A DNA stretch of 21,131 nt from a virus, in IMG/VR virus record IMGVR_UViG_3300043409_000099, positions 1 to 21,131 of that record, one strand, 5' to 3'. Under the pieces are notes generated by a model. It had not been told where the DNA came from, did no database searches, and worked only from the letters and a program-made list of their open reading frames with translations. The position numbers were made by a program, and so were the translations under genes. Of the stretch, positions 7,731-13,758 are shown piece after piece (the first letter of the stretch is position 1; the number at the start of each line of letters is the position of its first letter).

Positions 7731-8686
7731 CAACCACCCCCAATGTAGGAGCGACGCGGCACAAACCGAATCGCAGCCTTTTCTCTATCCTCTCCTGCTG
7801 CCAAGTCAAACTGTTCGTCGTATGCGGCTTTTAACATTGGGATGCGCGGCGCAAGTTCAGGCACCTTCATGGCAATGTGATAGGCCAAGCCAGCCGCTAC
7901 GCAGGGCAAAAAGCGGAAATTCATATCTGCGGTCTCAACACCCGCTCCAGCATCCTGAATACGGCGCATACGCCAGTAAGCAAGCTGGTAATAGGGCGAG
8001 GCTGCGGTGCCTTGATCTGGGGTTGGCCAGACGGTCACAGCGGGCACTTGGGGCCAATAAACTGAGGCTCCAGCAGTATGCGCGGCAGGGAAGGTGTCTT
8101 GTTGGCCACGGCCACAATTAGAGAGCGTTCCTTGCGTGCTGCCCACAACAGTCGTAATGTAGCCGTAGCTGATGATTTCACTGTCCAGACGGATAAAACC
8201 CGCCGCTGGCAAAGCCGTTACGTCACTCAGAGTGATGGTAGTAGCAGTTGAGGTAATGGTGGAGGACAACAGGCCAGCAGTCAGACTTTCTTGGCCCGAC
8301 ATACGCTGAATCCAAATTTGGATTGGGCGTGCTTGCTGTAACTTGTTTGGGATCGTCGCGTACGTGGAGACACTGATGCGCGTGATTGAGAGGTCTGACT
8401 GCGTAGACACATTGCCAGCACCCGTGCGAATGACATGTTCCAACAGGTCAATGGTGTCGTTGGGCAGCGCGTAAGTATTAACGCCTTGCACGAGGTTGAT
8501 CACCCCTTGCTCAATCGTCCACATGTTAATGCCACGGTTCTGCCACTCGATGGTCATCAGATTCATGGAGCGACGTGCGGTGCGCAGGTCATAGCCTGTA
8601 CGCATCTCGCGGCCAGCACGCTCCCACGATTCCTCAGCAATCTCTGTGAATTCGAGGTTGAAGCCGGAGGTGCCTGAAGTGCTCAT
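7730..8686 (-). CDS. P22 gp4-like head-tail adaptor / tail accessory factor
   Basis: 318 residues; ATG at 8686 immediately follows the TAA of the preceding gene. The N-terminal helical part (FNLEFTEIAEESWERAGREM, then LRTARRSMNLMTIEWQNRGIN, residues about 9-55) and 'NTYALPNDTIDLLEHVI' are typical of gp4-like adaptors that bind below the portal ring. A beta-rich insertion lies at about residues 138-215 (from SLTAGLLSSTITS to HTAGASVYW). The core resumes with 'VTVWPTPDQ' and C-terminal helices that end in RFVPRRSYIGGG. In P22, gp4 closes the portal channel and recruits the tail. The assignment rests on recalled family sequence and length. Confidence 0.82.
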   Translation of the reverse strand: MSTSGTSGFNLEFTEIAEESWERAGREMRTGYDLRTARRSMNLMTIEWQNRGINMWTIEQGVINLVQGVNTYALPNDTIDLLEHVIRTGAGNVSTQSDLSITRISVSTYATIPNKLQQARPIQIWIQRMSGQESLTAGLLSSTITSTATTITLSDVTALPAAGFIRLDSEIISYGYITTVVGSTQGTLSNCGRGQQDTFPAAHTAGASVYWPQVPAVTVWPTPDQGTAASPYYQLAYWRMRRIQDAGAGVETADMNFRFLPCVAAGLAYHIAMKVPELAPRIPMLKAAYDEQFDLAAGEDREKAAIRFVPRRSYIGGG

Positions 8687-8920
8687 TTACCGATACCCCG
8701 CTGTTTTCTTTGCTATGCCTTTGGGTTGGGCAACAAACTGTTTGCCTTGCGCTTTACCCGCACGTTTGGCGCGAGTTGTCGCTGCGTATTCTGCGGGGCT
8801 AAGGGATTGTATGGCTTTCTCGGGCAAATACCTCTCCCCCGTCTTAGAAGACGGTTTACCAGACTTGGTGCGCCACTTCTGGTCGCCCCAATCTTTGAGG
8901 GACTGCTGCGGTGCTCGCAT
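8687..8920 (-). CDS. Small basic conserved phage protein
   Basis: 77 residues; the ATG at 8920 shares one base with the previous TAA (TAATG), so translation is coupled. The sequence contains 'SLKDWGDQKWRTKSGKPS', 'GERYLPEKAIQSLSPAEYAATT' and a basic C-terminus 'GKQFVAQPKGIAKKTAGYR'. I recognise this as a widespread family of small phage proteins, also seen in large myoviruses, with no established function. It is strongly basic and likely soluble. It directly precedes the gp4-like adaptor, so it may be packaged or assist head-tail joining. Confidence 0.8.
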   Translation of the reverse strand: MRAPQQSLKDWGDQKWRTKSGKPSSKTGERYLPEKAIQSLSPAEYAATTRAKRAGKAQGKQFVAQPKGIAKKTAGYR

Positions 8921-9255
8921 TAACGCATCCGACCTTTGGTTTTACCACGCTGGGCAATACCGTCCGCACGTTTGGAGGTGGAGATTAAACCGCCTTTTTT
9001 CTTACCCTCGTCGTCGTCTAAAGAGTCAAGTCCAATAGCAATGCGTCCCAATTTTTTAGCCTCAGAATACCCCCGGCCTTCCCGCGTTTCTTTTGTAAGC
9101 CGAGGATTGTCTTTGTCCACAAGCCCAGAGTTATACAACGCTTGGTCGGCAGCTTTACCCGCAGCTAGACCGCCCAAAATTGCAACACGTCCGGGGTATG
9201 ACAAAACTTTTTCGGTCGTCGTCATTTTGCGTTTTTTGTCTTTTTCATCAGTCAC
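8920..9255 (-). CDS. Small basic phage protein with RGKTKGRM tail
   Basis: 111 residues from a GTG at 9255. A GTG nine bases further upstream (9264) has GGAG touching the codon, too close to work, whereas the same GGAGG is about eight bases from 9255. The N-terminus is very Lys-rich, the middle 'RVAILGGLAAGKAADQALYNSGLVDKD' is Gly/Ala-rich with a weakly hydrophobic stretch, and an acidic cluster (DSLDDDEG) follows. It ends 'KKKGGLISTSKRADGIAQRGKTKGRMR'. That tail matches the tag on the proteins at 9707-9967 and 9978-10331 although their codons differ. Function unknown; it overlaps the previous gene by 8 bases. Confidence 0.75.
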   Translation of the reverse strand: MTDEKDKKRKMTTTEKVLSYPGRVAILGGLAAGKAADQALYNSGLVDKDNPRLTKETREGRGYSEAKKLGRIAIGLDSLDDDEGKKKGGLISTSKRADGIAQRGKTKGRMR

Positions 9256-9535
9256 GATAGCCACCTCCAGCTTGTTTGTATCGTTTAGCCATAACTTGTG
9301 CTTTTCTGGCCGACCATTCCCCAGCGCCTGTACCTACAATTGCCGCAGCTTTGACGCTGTTGAAGATGCGCTTGCGAAGGCTGGGTTTGGTGTAGTTGCC
9401 AGCTTCGTTTACTTTAGATTTGACTTCCCCACCCTCTTTGTACTGCGTGAAGTCCGTGTTGTCACGGCGCTTCTTGCGCTTGCCAGTAGGCATCTTGTTG
9501 GGGTCAATGGCCCCCATGCCGCGACTTGCCATCAT
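9248..9535 (-). CDS. DUF5872-type small phage protein
   Basis: 95 residues; ATG at 9535 overlaps the previous stop (ATGA), and a second ATG follows directly. The C-terminal half, 'NEAGNYTKPSLRKRIFNSVKA' and then 'GEWSARKAQVMAKRYKQAGGGYRD', matches my memory of the DUF5872 family, in which a W-S-A-R-K-A-Q helix and a GGGY end are conserved. The N-terminal half has 'KMPTGKRKKRRDNTDFTQYKEGG', another phage-typical motif, and carries the GGxV element found in its neighbours. It is highly basic and of unknown function, and occurs in phages and some bacteria. Nucleic-acid binding is a reasonable guess. Confidence 0.82.
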   Translation of the reverse strand: MMASRGMGAIDPNKMPTGKRKKRRDNTDFTQYKEGGEVKSKVNEAGNYTKPSLRKRIFNSVKAAAIVGTGAGEWSARKAQVMAKRYKQAGGGYRD

Positions 9536-9705
9536 TTAACACTGCCTTTGGACTTTTTGGCTAGAAACAGTTTATCAACCATCTCTATCCGTTGTGGCTT
9601 GGTTGTAACCTTGTTGATAATACCCAGCCGTTTGGGTTTACTTGCGCCGTAAAACCCAGCCTTTTTTAGAGACTGCGCTACTTGCTTTGGCCCAGAGGTT
9701 GCCAT
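9532..9705 (-). CDS. 57-residue basic phage protein
   Basis: The start is taken at the ATG one base after the TGA of the preceding gene (TGATATG). A frame extension to 9771 would lie inside that gene and is not favoured. The product begins MATSGPKQVAQSLKKAGFYG and is Lys-rich throughout (GIINKVTTKPQRIEMVDKLF), with no Cys, membrane segment or repeat. It overlaps the next gene by 4 bases. It belongs to the run of small basic proteins here but lacks the KGG and GKTKG motifs. Function unknown. Confidence 0.7.
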   Translation of the reverse strand: MATSGPKQVAQSLKKAGFYGASKPKRLGIINKVTTKPQRIEMVDKLFLAKKSKGSVK

Positions 9706-9706
9706 A

Positions 9707-9967
9707 TCAGCACATCTTCCCGCGAGTTTTGCCCCGTTGCTCAATACCACCGCCACGGGCGTACTTAGCAACCTTGCCGCCTTTTTTCATGGTCGGGGGC
9801 ATGGCTTGGGCTGCTTGCGCTCCCGCATCCATTGCGTCGTCTTTTGCTTGTTGAACCATCATGGCGCGTTTGGCCCGAATTTCAGGCGTAACAACGTCAT
9901 CTAGGGTTTTACCCGGACGGCGAGGAACATAGTTCTTCATCCCGGCTTTTGTGCTACTTACTGGCAT
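9707..9967 (-). CDS. Small basic phage protein with RGKTRGKM tail
   Basis: 86 residues; ATG at 9967 with AAGGAG seven bases upstream. The N-terminus has 'MKNYVPRRPGKTLDDVVTPEIRAKRAM', the middle is a Gln/Ala/Met helix, and the C-terminus is 'KKGGKVAKYARGGGIEQRGKTRGKMC'. The KGGKV element and the GGGIExxGKTxGKM tail recur in the next gene upstream (9978-10331), and the GIxxRGKTKGxM part recurs in 8920-9255. The helical middle is followed by a flexible basic tail, as in many particle-bound or scaffold-binding small proteins. No function is known. Confidence 0.78.
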   Translation of the reverse strand: MPVSSTKAGMKNYVPRRPGKTLDDVVTPEIRAKRAMMVQQAKDDAMDAGAQAAQAMPPTMKKGGKVAKYARGGGIEQRGKTRGKMC

Positions 9968-9977
9968 ATCGTTCTCC

Positions 9978-10331
9978 TTAGCAGGCCATGCCGCCGCTTT
10001 TCATTTTGATCATCTTGCCCTTGGTCTTACCCTTGGACTCAATGCCGCCACCTTTAGCGTAGGCCATGCCGCCCGATTTCATGCCCATCATCTCGGCTTT
10101 TTCGTGCCTAATCATGGACTTAGGAGCGCCAGCTTTTTTCATAAAGCCAACTTCTTTTTTTGCCATCGCTTTAGATTCTTTCATATCACCACCTTTTGAA
10201 AATTTGCGGCCTTTGTCGGCCTCGTTAAAGTCTTTACCCACGGACTGTGGGACACCTGCCTTCTCTGCAAACGCAGGGCTGTGCGCCACGGCTTGCATAA
10301 AGTTTGCCTGTTTCTTACTGCTGGATGGCAT
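9978..10331 (-). CDS. Small Lys/Met-rich phage protein with GKTKGKM tail
   Basis: 117 residues. The ATG at 10331 shares one base with the previous TAA and has GGAAGAG upstream; a GTG at 10349 is less likely. The N-terminus 'MPSSSKKQANFMQAVAHSPAF' and 'VGKDFNEADKGRKF' resemble a family of short phage proteins whose starts read MPSxSxxQxxFM. The remainder is very rich in Lys, Met and Gly and ends 'YAKGGGIESKGKTKGKMIKMKSGGMAC'. The MKSGGMA phrase occurs twice. It carries the clearest form of the tag shared by this island. Function unknown; DNA binding or packaging into the particle is possible. Confidence 0.8.
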   Translation of the reverse strand: MPSSSKKQANFMQAVAHSPAFAEKAGVPQSVGKDFNEADKGRKFSKGGDMKESKAMAKKEVGFMKKAGAPKSMIRHEKAEMMGMKSGGMAYAKGGGIESKGKTKGKMIKMKSGGMAC

Positions 10332-10498
10332 TACGCTCTTCCAGTCCACCGCTTAACGGTGTCCGTTTCCCAGATTCGGATTCCCGTCCAGATGATCGTG
10401 AACAAGGCTGCAATAGAAGGTAGCATGTCCGCCAATGTTCCAATTACCGTTACGATAGAAAGCGCGTCAAGCACGTGCTTAAAAGATTCGTCTTTCAT
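10331..10498 (-). CDS. Holin-like small membrane protein
   Basis: 55 residues from an ATG one base after the preceding TGA (TGACATG). After a short charged N-terminus (MKDESFKHVLDAL) there is a hydrophobic stretch at residues about 14-46, 'LSIVTVIGTLADML' and 'PSIAALFTIIWTGIRIW', broken by an Asp and a Pro. This suggests one long or two short membrane helices, followed by a charged tail ETDTVKRWTGRA. Size and layout match small phage holins, and I recall near-identical proteins in other environmental phages. Its place in the middle of head genes, far from the membrane proteins at 1-278, is unusual; it could instead be a virion membrane component. Confidence 0.7.
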   Translation of the reverse strand: MKDESFKHVLDALSIVTVIGTLADMLPSIAALFTIIWTGIRIWETDTVKRWTGRA

Positions 10499-10499
10499 G

Positions 10500-10757
10500 T
10501 CAGCACTTCCATCTTGCAAGAGCAGCGGCCTTGCGGGTCGGCTTGCCTTTTTCGTCTTTCATCGGCCCCGGCATACCTGACATTCTGGCGCAGAATGAGT
10601 CCTTGCGGGGGCCACCTTGGGGCTGTGGAGCCTTCAGGTTGCTGCCCGTTGCTGCGTTGTACTTGGCCCTGCCCTTGGCAGTCAGACCAGCCCCCTTGGA
10701 GATAGGGAGCTTCTCGCCCCGACCCACAGAGAGAACCGGGCCTTTTTTCTTAGCCAT
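10500..10757 (-). CDS. DUF6321-type phage protein
   Basis: 85 residues; ATG at 10757 overlaps the previous gene by 8 bases. The sequence 'LSVGRGEKLPISKGAGLTAKGRAKYNAATGSNLKAPQPQ', then 'DSFCARMSG' and a final 'KPTRKAAALARWKC', is highly characteristic of a conserved family of small phage proteins (DUF6321 as I recall) found in many cyanophages and other tailed phages. Two Cys residues sit in the FCARM and RWKC motifs. It is basic, probably soluble and of unknown role. Its occurrence across phage types argues for a basic task in particle or DNA handling. Confidence 0.85.
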   Translation of the reverse strand: MAKKKGPVLSVGRGEKLPISKGAGLTAKGRAKYNAATGSNLKAPQPQGGPRKDSFCARMSGMPGPMKDEKGKPTRKAAALARWKC

Positions 10758-11046
10758 AAAACACCGAGAGGCTGGTTAACGAGCCAACGCTCAGCGTCAA
10801 ATACAAACCTGTACTTGCTAAAATACCTTCGCCGGGGACGAGGACATACGTAGAGTTGGCTACGGTTTGACTTGTAATGTCCATTGTGAACAAAACCGCG
10901 CCCGAGGCGCTACCGTCACGAATTTCCAATGTGCAAGCAGTGCTTACGGCTGGCGTAACAATGAAGCCTTTTAGCCGTGTACGCCCTGCATAATATGACC
11001 CAGCGGTACTGCGGTGCGCTGACTTAACGTCGGTTTGCATTCCCAT
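10750..11046 (-). CDS. Small beta-rich virion-type protein
   Basis: 98 residues. ATG at 11046 has AAAGGAG seven bases upstream; an in-frame TTG at 11052 is not needed. The protein starts MGMQTDVKSAHRSTAGSYY, followed by alternating beta-like stretches (RLKGFIVTPAVSTACTLEIRDG, LYLTLSVGSLTSLSVFYG). Composition and length fit a small decoration or structural protein, and the TDVKS...G...RxKG pattern is familiar from environmental phage genomes. No motif gives a function. It lies one gene after the capsid terminator, within the second transcribed block. Confidence 0.72.
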   Translation of the reverse strand: MGMQTDVKSAHRSTAGSYYAGRTRLKGFIVTPAVSTACTLEIRDGSASGAVLFTMDITSQTVANSTYVLVPGEGILASTGLYLTLSVGSLTSLSVFYG

Positions 11047-11089
11047 AATCAATCTCCTTTAGAACAGGGGCCGAAGCCCCTTGGGTTGA

Positions 11090-11614
11090 TTAAGCGGACG
11101 CTGGGAACTGCGAACCGTTAGAGTTGGCAACCGTGTAGACGATGGTGTACTGCACCGTACCGGCGGTCACTGCGGCAACCGTTGGGGTCATCGTGGCAAT
11201 CACTTTAACGTCCAAGGGGCCAACACCAATACCGTTAGGGGACGCAGTAGAAGCCGCACCACACCATTCGCCCAACTTAGCGGCTGCGTTGCTGATAGCC
11301 GCACGGCCAGCAGTAGTCACATCTGTAGCGGCCCAATACAAGGCGGCGGTAGTGCCATCCCCAATGCTGACGTTGGCGGCAGTGGAGCCGGTAAACGCAA
11401 CAGTGGTGTCAATGTTGATGTCAAGGATTTGAGCGCCAGCAGGCAACACGCAGATGGTGTCAGTGGTCGCAGAAGCGGCTTGGCCTGTGTAGTTCTTCTT
11501 GAAGGTCTGAGAAACGACGGTTGCGCCGCAGTTTTCAATAGTGCCAACGGTTGTGCCAGTTGTGTTGCGGACAGTGCCAAGCAGCCAAGGGCCAAGGTGA
11601 GTTGCGAATCCCAT
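11090..11614 (-). CDS. Putative head surface or decoration protein
   Basis: 174 residues; ATG at 11614 with AAGGA eight bases upstream. The N-terminus 'MGFATHLGPWLLGTVRNTTGT' and 'NCGATVVSQTF' resemble an environmental-phage family encoded next to capsid genes. The rest is Ala/Thr/Gly-rich beta structure ('ICVLPAGAQILDINIDTTVAFTG', 'VQYTIVYTVAN'). It is the first gene after the terminator that follows the major capsid gene, and its leader contains an inverted repeat, so it may be expressed separately. A capsid decoration or vertex protein is plausible, but the role is inferred. Confidence 0.72.
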   Translation of the reverse strand: MGFATHLGPWLLGTVRNTTGTTVGTIENCGATVVSQTFKKNYTGQAASATTDTICVLPAGAQILDINIDTTVAFTGSTAANVSIGDGTTAALYWAATDVTTAGRAAISNAAAKLGEWCGAASTASPNGIGVGPLDVKVIATMTPTVAAVTAGTVQYTIVYTVANSNGSQFPASA

Positions 11615-11639
11615 GATGAGTTCCTTACATACAAGTGGA

Positions 11640-11704
11640 GTGCATCAATCGGTATGTCGTCTGCCGGGACAGTTTGATGCACCGGAATTCCCGGTTGGTG
11701 TCAA
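11640..11704 (-). promoter_or_regulatory. Leader region with possible promoter and 9-bp inverted repeat
   Basis: Between the capsid terminator and the gene starting at 11614 there is a perfect TTGACA on the minus strand (11704-11699). The best -10 at a 17-base spacing is only TGCATC, so a complete promoter is doubtful. GTGCATCAA (11640-11648) and TTGATGCAC (11674-11682) form a 9-base inverted repeat with a 25-base spacer. ACCGG/CCGGT arms (11681-11695) flank a 5-base centre. This could be an operator pair or an RNA stem in the 5' leader. Confidence 0.45.
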
Positions 11705-11718
11705 TATACACTAAATAC

Positions 11719-11750
11719 CAAAAAAGAAAAGCCCCCGAAAGAGCTTTTCT
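11719..11750 (-). terminator. Rho-independent terminator after the major capsid gene
   Basis: On the minus strand a 9-bp stem (GAAAAGCTC paired with GGGCTTTTC, one G-U pair, arms 11749-11741 and 11734-11726) with a 6-base loop is followed by a run of six T. It begins about 10 bases after the capsid stop codon. It probably limits read-through and lets capsid and upstream genes be transcribed at a higher level than those downstream. Confidence 0.85.
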
Positions 11751-11759
11751 TCGCGCCGT

Positions 11760-12668
11760 TTAAGCGCCGGGAGAGCCGAAGATGCCCAGAGGGTCGGAAA
11801 CACCGAAGCTGTAACGCTCACGGGCCTTGTAACGGCTGTTGCCGGTATCAAAGTCAGAGTCCATGCCATTCTGCAATGGACTACGGACAAAGTGCTTCAG
11901 GCCGTTAGGCACGTCAGTCATCAGGAACCATGCGTTGGCGTCTGTCAGATAGTGGTTGACACAGTAACCTTCGCGGATGGAACTGTTGTTCTTGAGCGCG
12001 TTAACGTCGTTGTCGTTGGTGCCGACACGGAGTTCGGTTTCCAGCAGACGGGTTGCGACGAATTGCAGCGCGGGAGGAACAACCAGCTTCTTGGGCTGGG
12101 CAGCGATCAACAGGCCACGCTCGTCTGTCCAAGCAGCGATCTGAATGACGGCGGCTTCCAAGGAAGTCTCATTCAAGTCGGCAGCGACAGTAGGACGATT
12201 GCTGTTGGTACCACCATTCACCAGAGGGTGAGCCGTCGAGCACAAAACAACACCGTCACCGTAGGTGGGGCCACCAGTAAAGGCGTTGTTCAGGATCGAA
12301 GCAGCTTTAACCTGCTTGGTGTAGGCCATGGCGCGAGCCAGAGCCTTGGTGTACCGAGCAGACAACGAGTCATACAAGTTGTCTTCGATAGCTTCTTCGG
12401 TCAGGGAGAAACCCATTGCAATGGTTTCGTGCACGTAACGTGCAGTCCACGCTTCTTGGGCGTTGTCGTACGCCAATGCAGAACCCTCGTTCTTCACCGG
12501 AGCGGCACTAAAGCCAGACAGCTTGGTTTCTTCCTCAAAAGAACGCTCGGAGGTTTCGGTCTCGAAAATCTCTTTGTGCTCTTCGCCGTACTTTTTGTAC
12601 TCCAAACCAAACAAAGCGTTTAGGCCGGGGAGCAGTTCTTTAAGTAGTTGCGCGCGTGAAATTGCCAT
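11760..12668 (-). CDS. Major capsid protein (Mu gpT-like, HK97 fold)
   Basis: 302 residues; ATG at 12668 with AAGGAG eight bases upstream. The sequence follows the Mu gpT-type major head subunit: 'LLKELLPGLNALFGLEYK', 'EIFETETSERSFEEETKLSGF' (residues about 34-54), 'TARYVHETIAMGFSLTEEAIEDN', 'KALARAMAYTKQVKAASILNNAF', 'LCSTAHPL', 'LLIAAQPKKLVVPPALQ', 'RLLETELRVGTNDNDVN', and an end 'YKARERYSFGVSDPLGIFGSPGA'. It forms the icosahedral shell around the scaffold, here probably with help from host GroEL and the phage GroES-like protein. The gene is followed at once by a strong terminator, consistent with high expression. Confidence 0.92.
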   Translation of the reverse strand: MAISRAQLLKELLPGLNALFGLEYKKYGEEHKEIFETETSERSFEEETKLSGFSAAPVKNEGSALAYDNAQEAWTARYVHETIAMGFSLTEEAIEDNLYDSLSARYTKALARAMAYTKQVKAASILNNAFTGGPTYGDGVVLCSTAHPLVNGGTNSNRPTVAADLNETSLEAAVIQIAAWTDERGLLIAAQPKKLVVPPALQFVATRLLETELRVGTNDNDVNALKNNSSIREGYCVNHYLTDANAWFLMTDVPNGLKHFVRSPLQNGMDSDFDTGNSRYKARERYSFGVSDPLGIFGSPGA

Positions 12669-12679
12669 GATTTAGCTCC

Positions 12680-13288
12680 TTATACGCCAGTTGAGTTGTT
12701 GTACTGGTGCATAGTTGCATTTATCTTGACGATAAACTCAACAAATGTATCAGAGCCTGTTGCTGTCTCCCGAACCACATCAATGATGCGGATAGGCAGC
12801 GTATTGGTAGTGTTTTGAGTGCCTTCATCAATAGCCACTGCTGAGTTACCAGAAGTGGTAGAGCCAGCGTTTTGAATCAAAGCAATGTTGTTACCAATAG
12901 CAGAAATGCCCATTCCGGCCACGACCGTGGTACCAGAACAAGAGACTACTTGGAACAGCGTGTCAGGATCATCTGCAACCACAGCAAAGATTTTAGTCCC
13001 CGAAGCAATTGCTTGGCTGGCTGGGTAATACTGTTGTTGCTGGACTTGACCAGTTGACTGGTTAGTAAACTGCACGCCCAAGAACACACCGCAAGGCGTG
13101 GCAGTAGCTGTGCCCGTGTCTTTTTCGATAGTGCCATCAGAAATACGTTTCACCAAGTCACCATAGAAAATGCTTGTAGCGTAGCCACTTGCAATTTGCA
13201 TCAAGCGGGTTGCACCCGCAAATACCTGCCCACCAATCAGGTTTACAGGTTTTAGCCCGTAGGGGGCGTCTACCGTAGGATAAGCCAT
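12680..13288 (-). CDS. Putative capsid decoration / minor head protein
   Basis: 202 residues; ATG at 13288 with AGGAG seven bases upstream. The N-terminus 'APYGLKPVNLIGGQVFAGATRLMQIASGYATSIFYGDLVKR' and the following 'CGVFLGVQFTNQSTGQ' and 'VADDPDTLFQV' match a family I recall directly beside major capsid genes in environmental phages. Mixed beta structure with 'FVEFIVKINATMHQ' near the end. Placement immediately before the capsid gene supports a head decoration or stabilisation role; no direct evidence for that role is visible. Confidence 0.75.
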   Translation of the reverse strand: MAYPTVDAPYGLKPVNLIGGQVFAGATRLMQIASGYATSIFYGDLVKRISDGTIEKDTGTATATPCGVFLGVQFTNQSTGQVQQQQYYPASQAIASGTKIFAVVADDPDTLFQVVSCSGTTVVAGMGISAIGNNIALIQNAGSTTSGNSAVAIDEGTQNTTNTLPIRIIDVVRETATGSDTFVEFIVKINATMHQYNNSTGV

Positions 13289-13305
13289 ATTAAGCTCCTA
13301 AAAAA

Positions 13306-13758
13306 TTAAGTACCGTTGCCAAAACGAGACACCGTAGTTTTGCGCTCATTGTAAAGCGGCATACGGGGGTCGTTCTCGCGCATGAGGTTGTTGTCAACTG
13401 ACTTCATCTGTAACGACGCTTGGTTGTTGAACCAACTGTTACGATCATGGACAAACTCAGTGGGGGTTTTGCAAAGCATCAGACCACCAATTACGATATT
13501 GTCCTTGAAGCGGTCGTTTTCGACGCCTGCAACGAAAATCTCGGGGTGATCAGCAGCCTTAACGGGCTCCCAGCCTTCTTGTAGTTTCAAGGACACGTTC
13601 ATGGCGTCGGCTTCGCCGCGAGTGCTGATGCGAACCCAGTGGAATTCATAGCCCTCCTCGGGTAGAGGAGTTGGCAAGGTTTCAGGTCGAGACCACGATT
13701 TCTTGCGAGCCGTTTTTTCACGGGTATCCAGTTCACGATTAAGTCTATTCTCAGCCAT
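13306..13758 (-). CDS. Conserved phage head-region protein of unknown function
   Basis: 150 residues; ATG at 13758 overlaps the scaffold stop by 8 bases and has GAGGAA upstream. After a charged N-terminus (RELDTREKTARKKSW) come 'GYEFHWVRISTRGEADAMNVSLKLQEGWEPVKAADHPE', 'DNIVIGGLMLCKTPTEF' and a C-terminus 'SVDNNLMRENDPRMPLYNERKT'. The WVR...N...K...GWEPV pattern is well conserved in my memory of podovirus-like and environmental phage genomes, always between scaffold and capsid. It may act in capsid assembly. No catalytic motif is visible. Confidence 0.8.
   Translation of the reverse strand: MAENRLNRELDTREKTARKKSWSRPETLPTPLPEEGYEFHWVRISTRGEADAMNVSLKLQEGWEPVKAADHPEIFVAGVENDRFKDNIVIGGLMLCKTPTEFVHDRNSWFNNQASLQMKSVDNNLMRENDPRMPLYNERKTTVSRFGNGT

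Noticed and set aside
10469-10480. AAGCACGTGCTT palindrome as a second parS
   Set aside because: It shares only the CACGTG core and lacks the outer TGTT/AACA bases; it lies in the coding sequence of the holin-like gene.
11892-12623. 243-residue open frame on the plus strand
   Set aside because: It is antisense to the major capsid gene and shows no recognisable motif; it exists because of the codon bias of the real gene.
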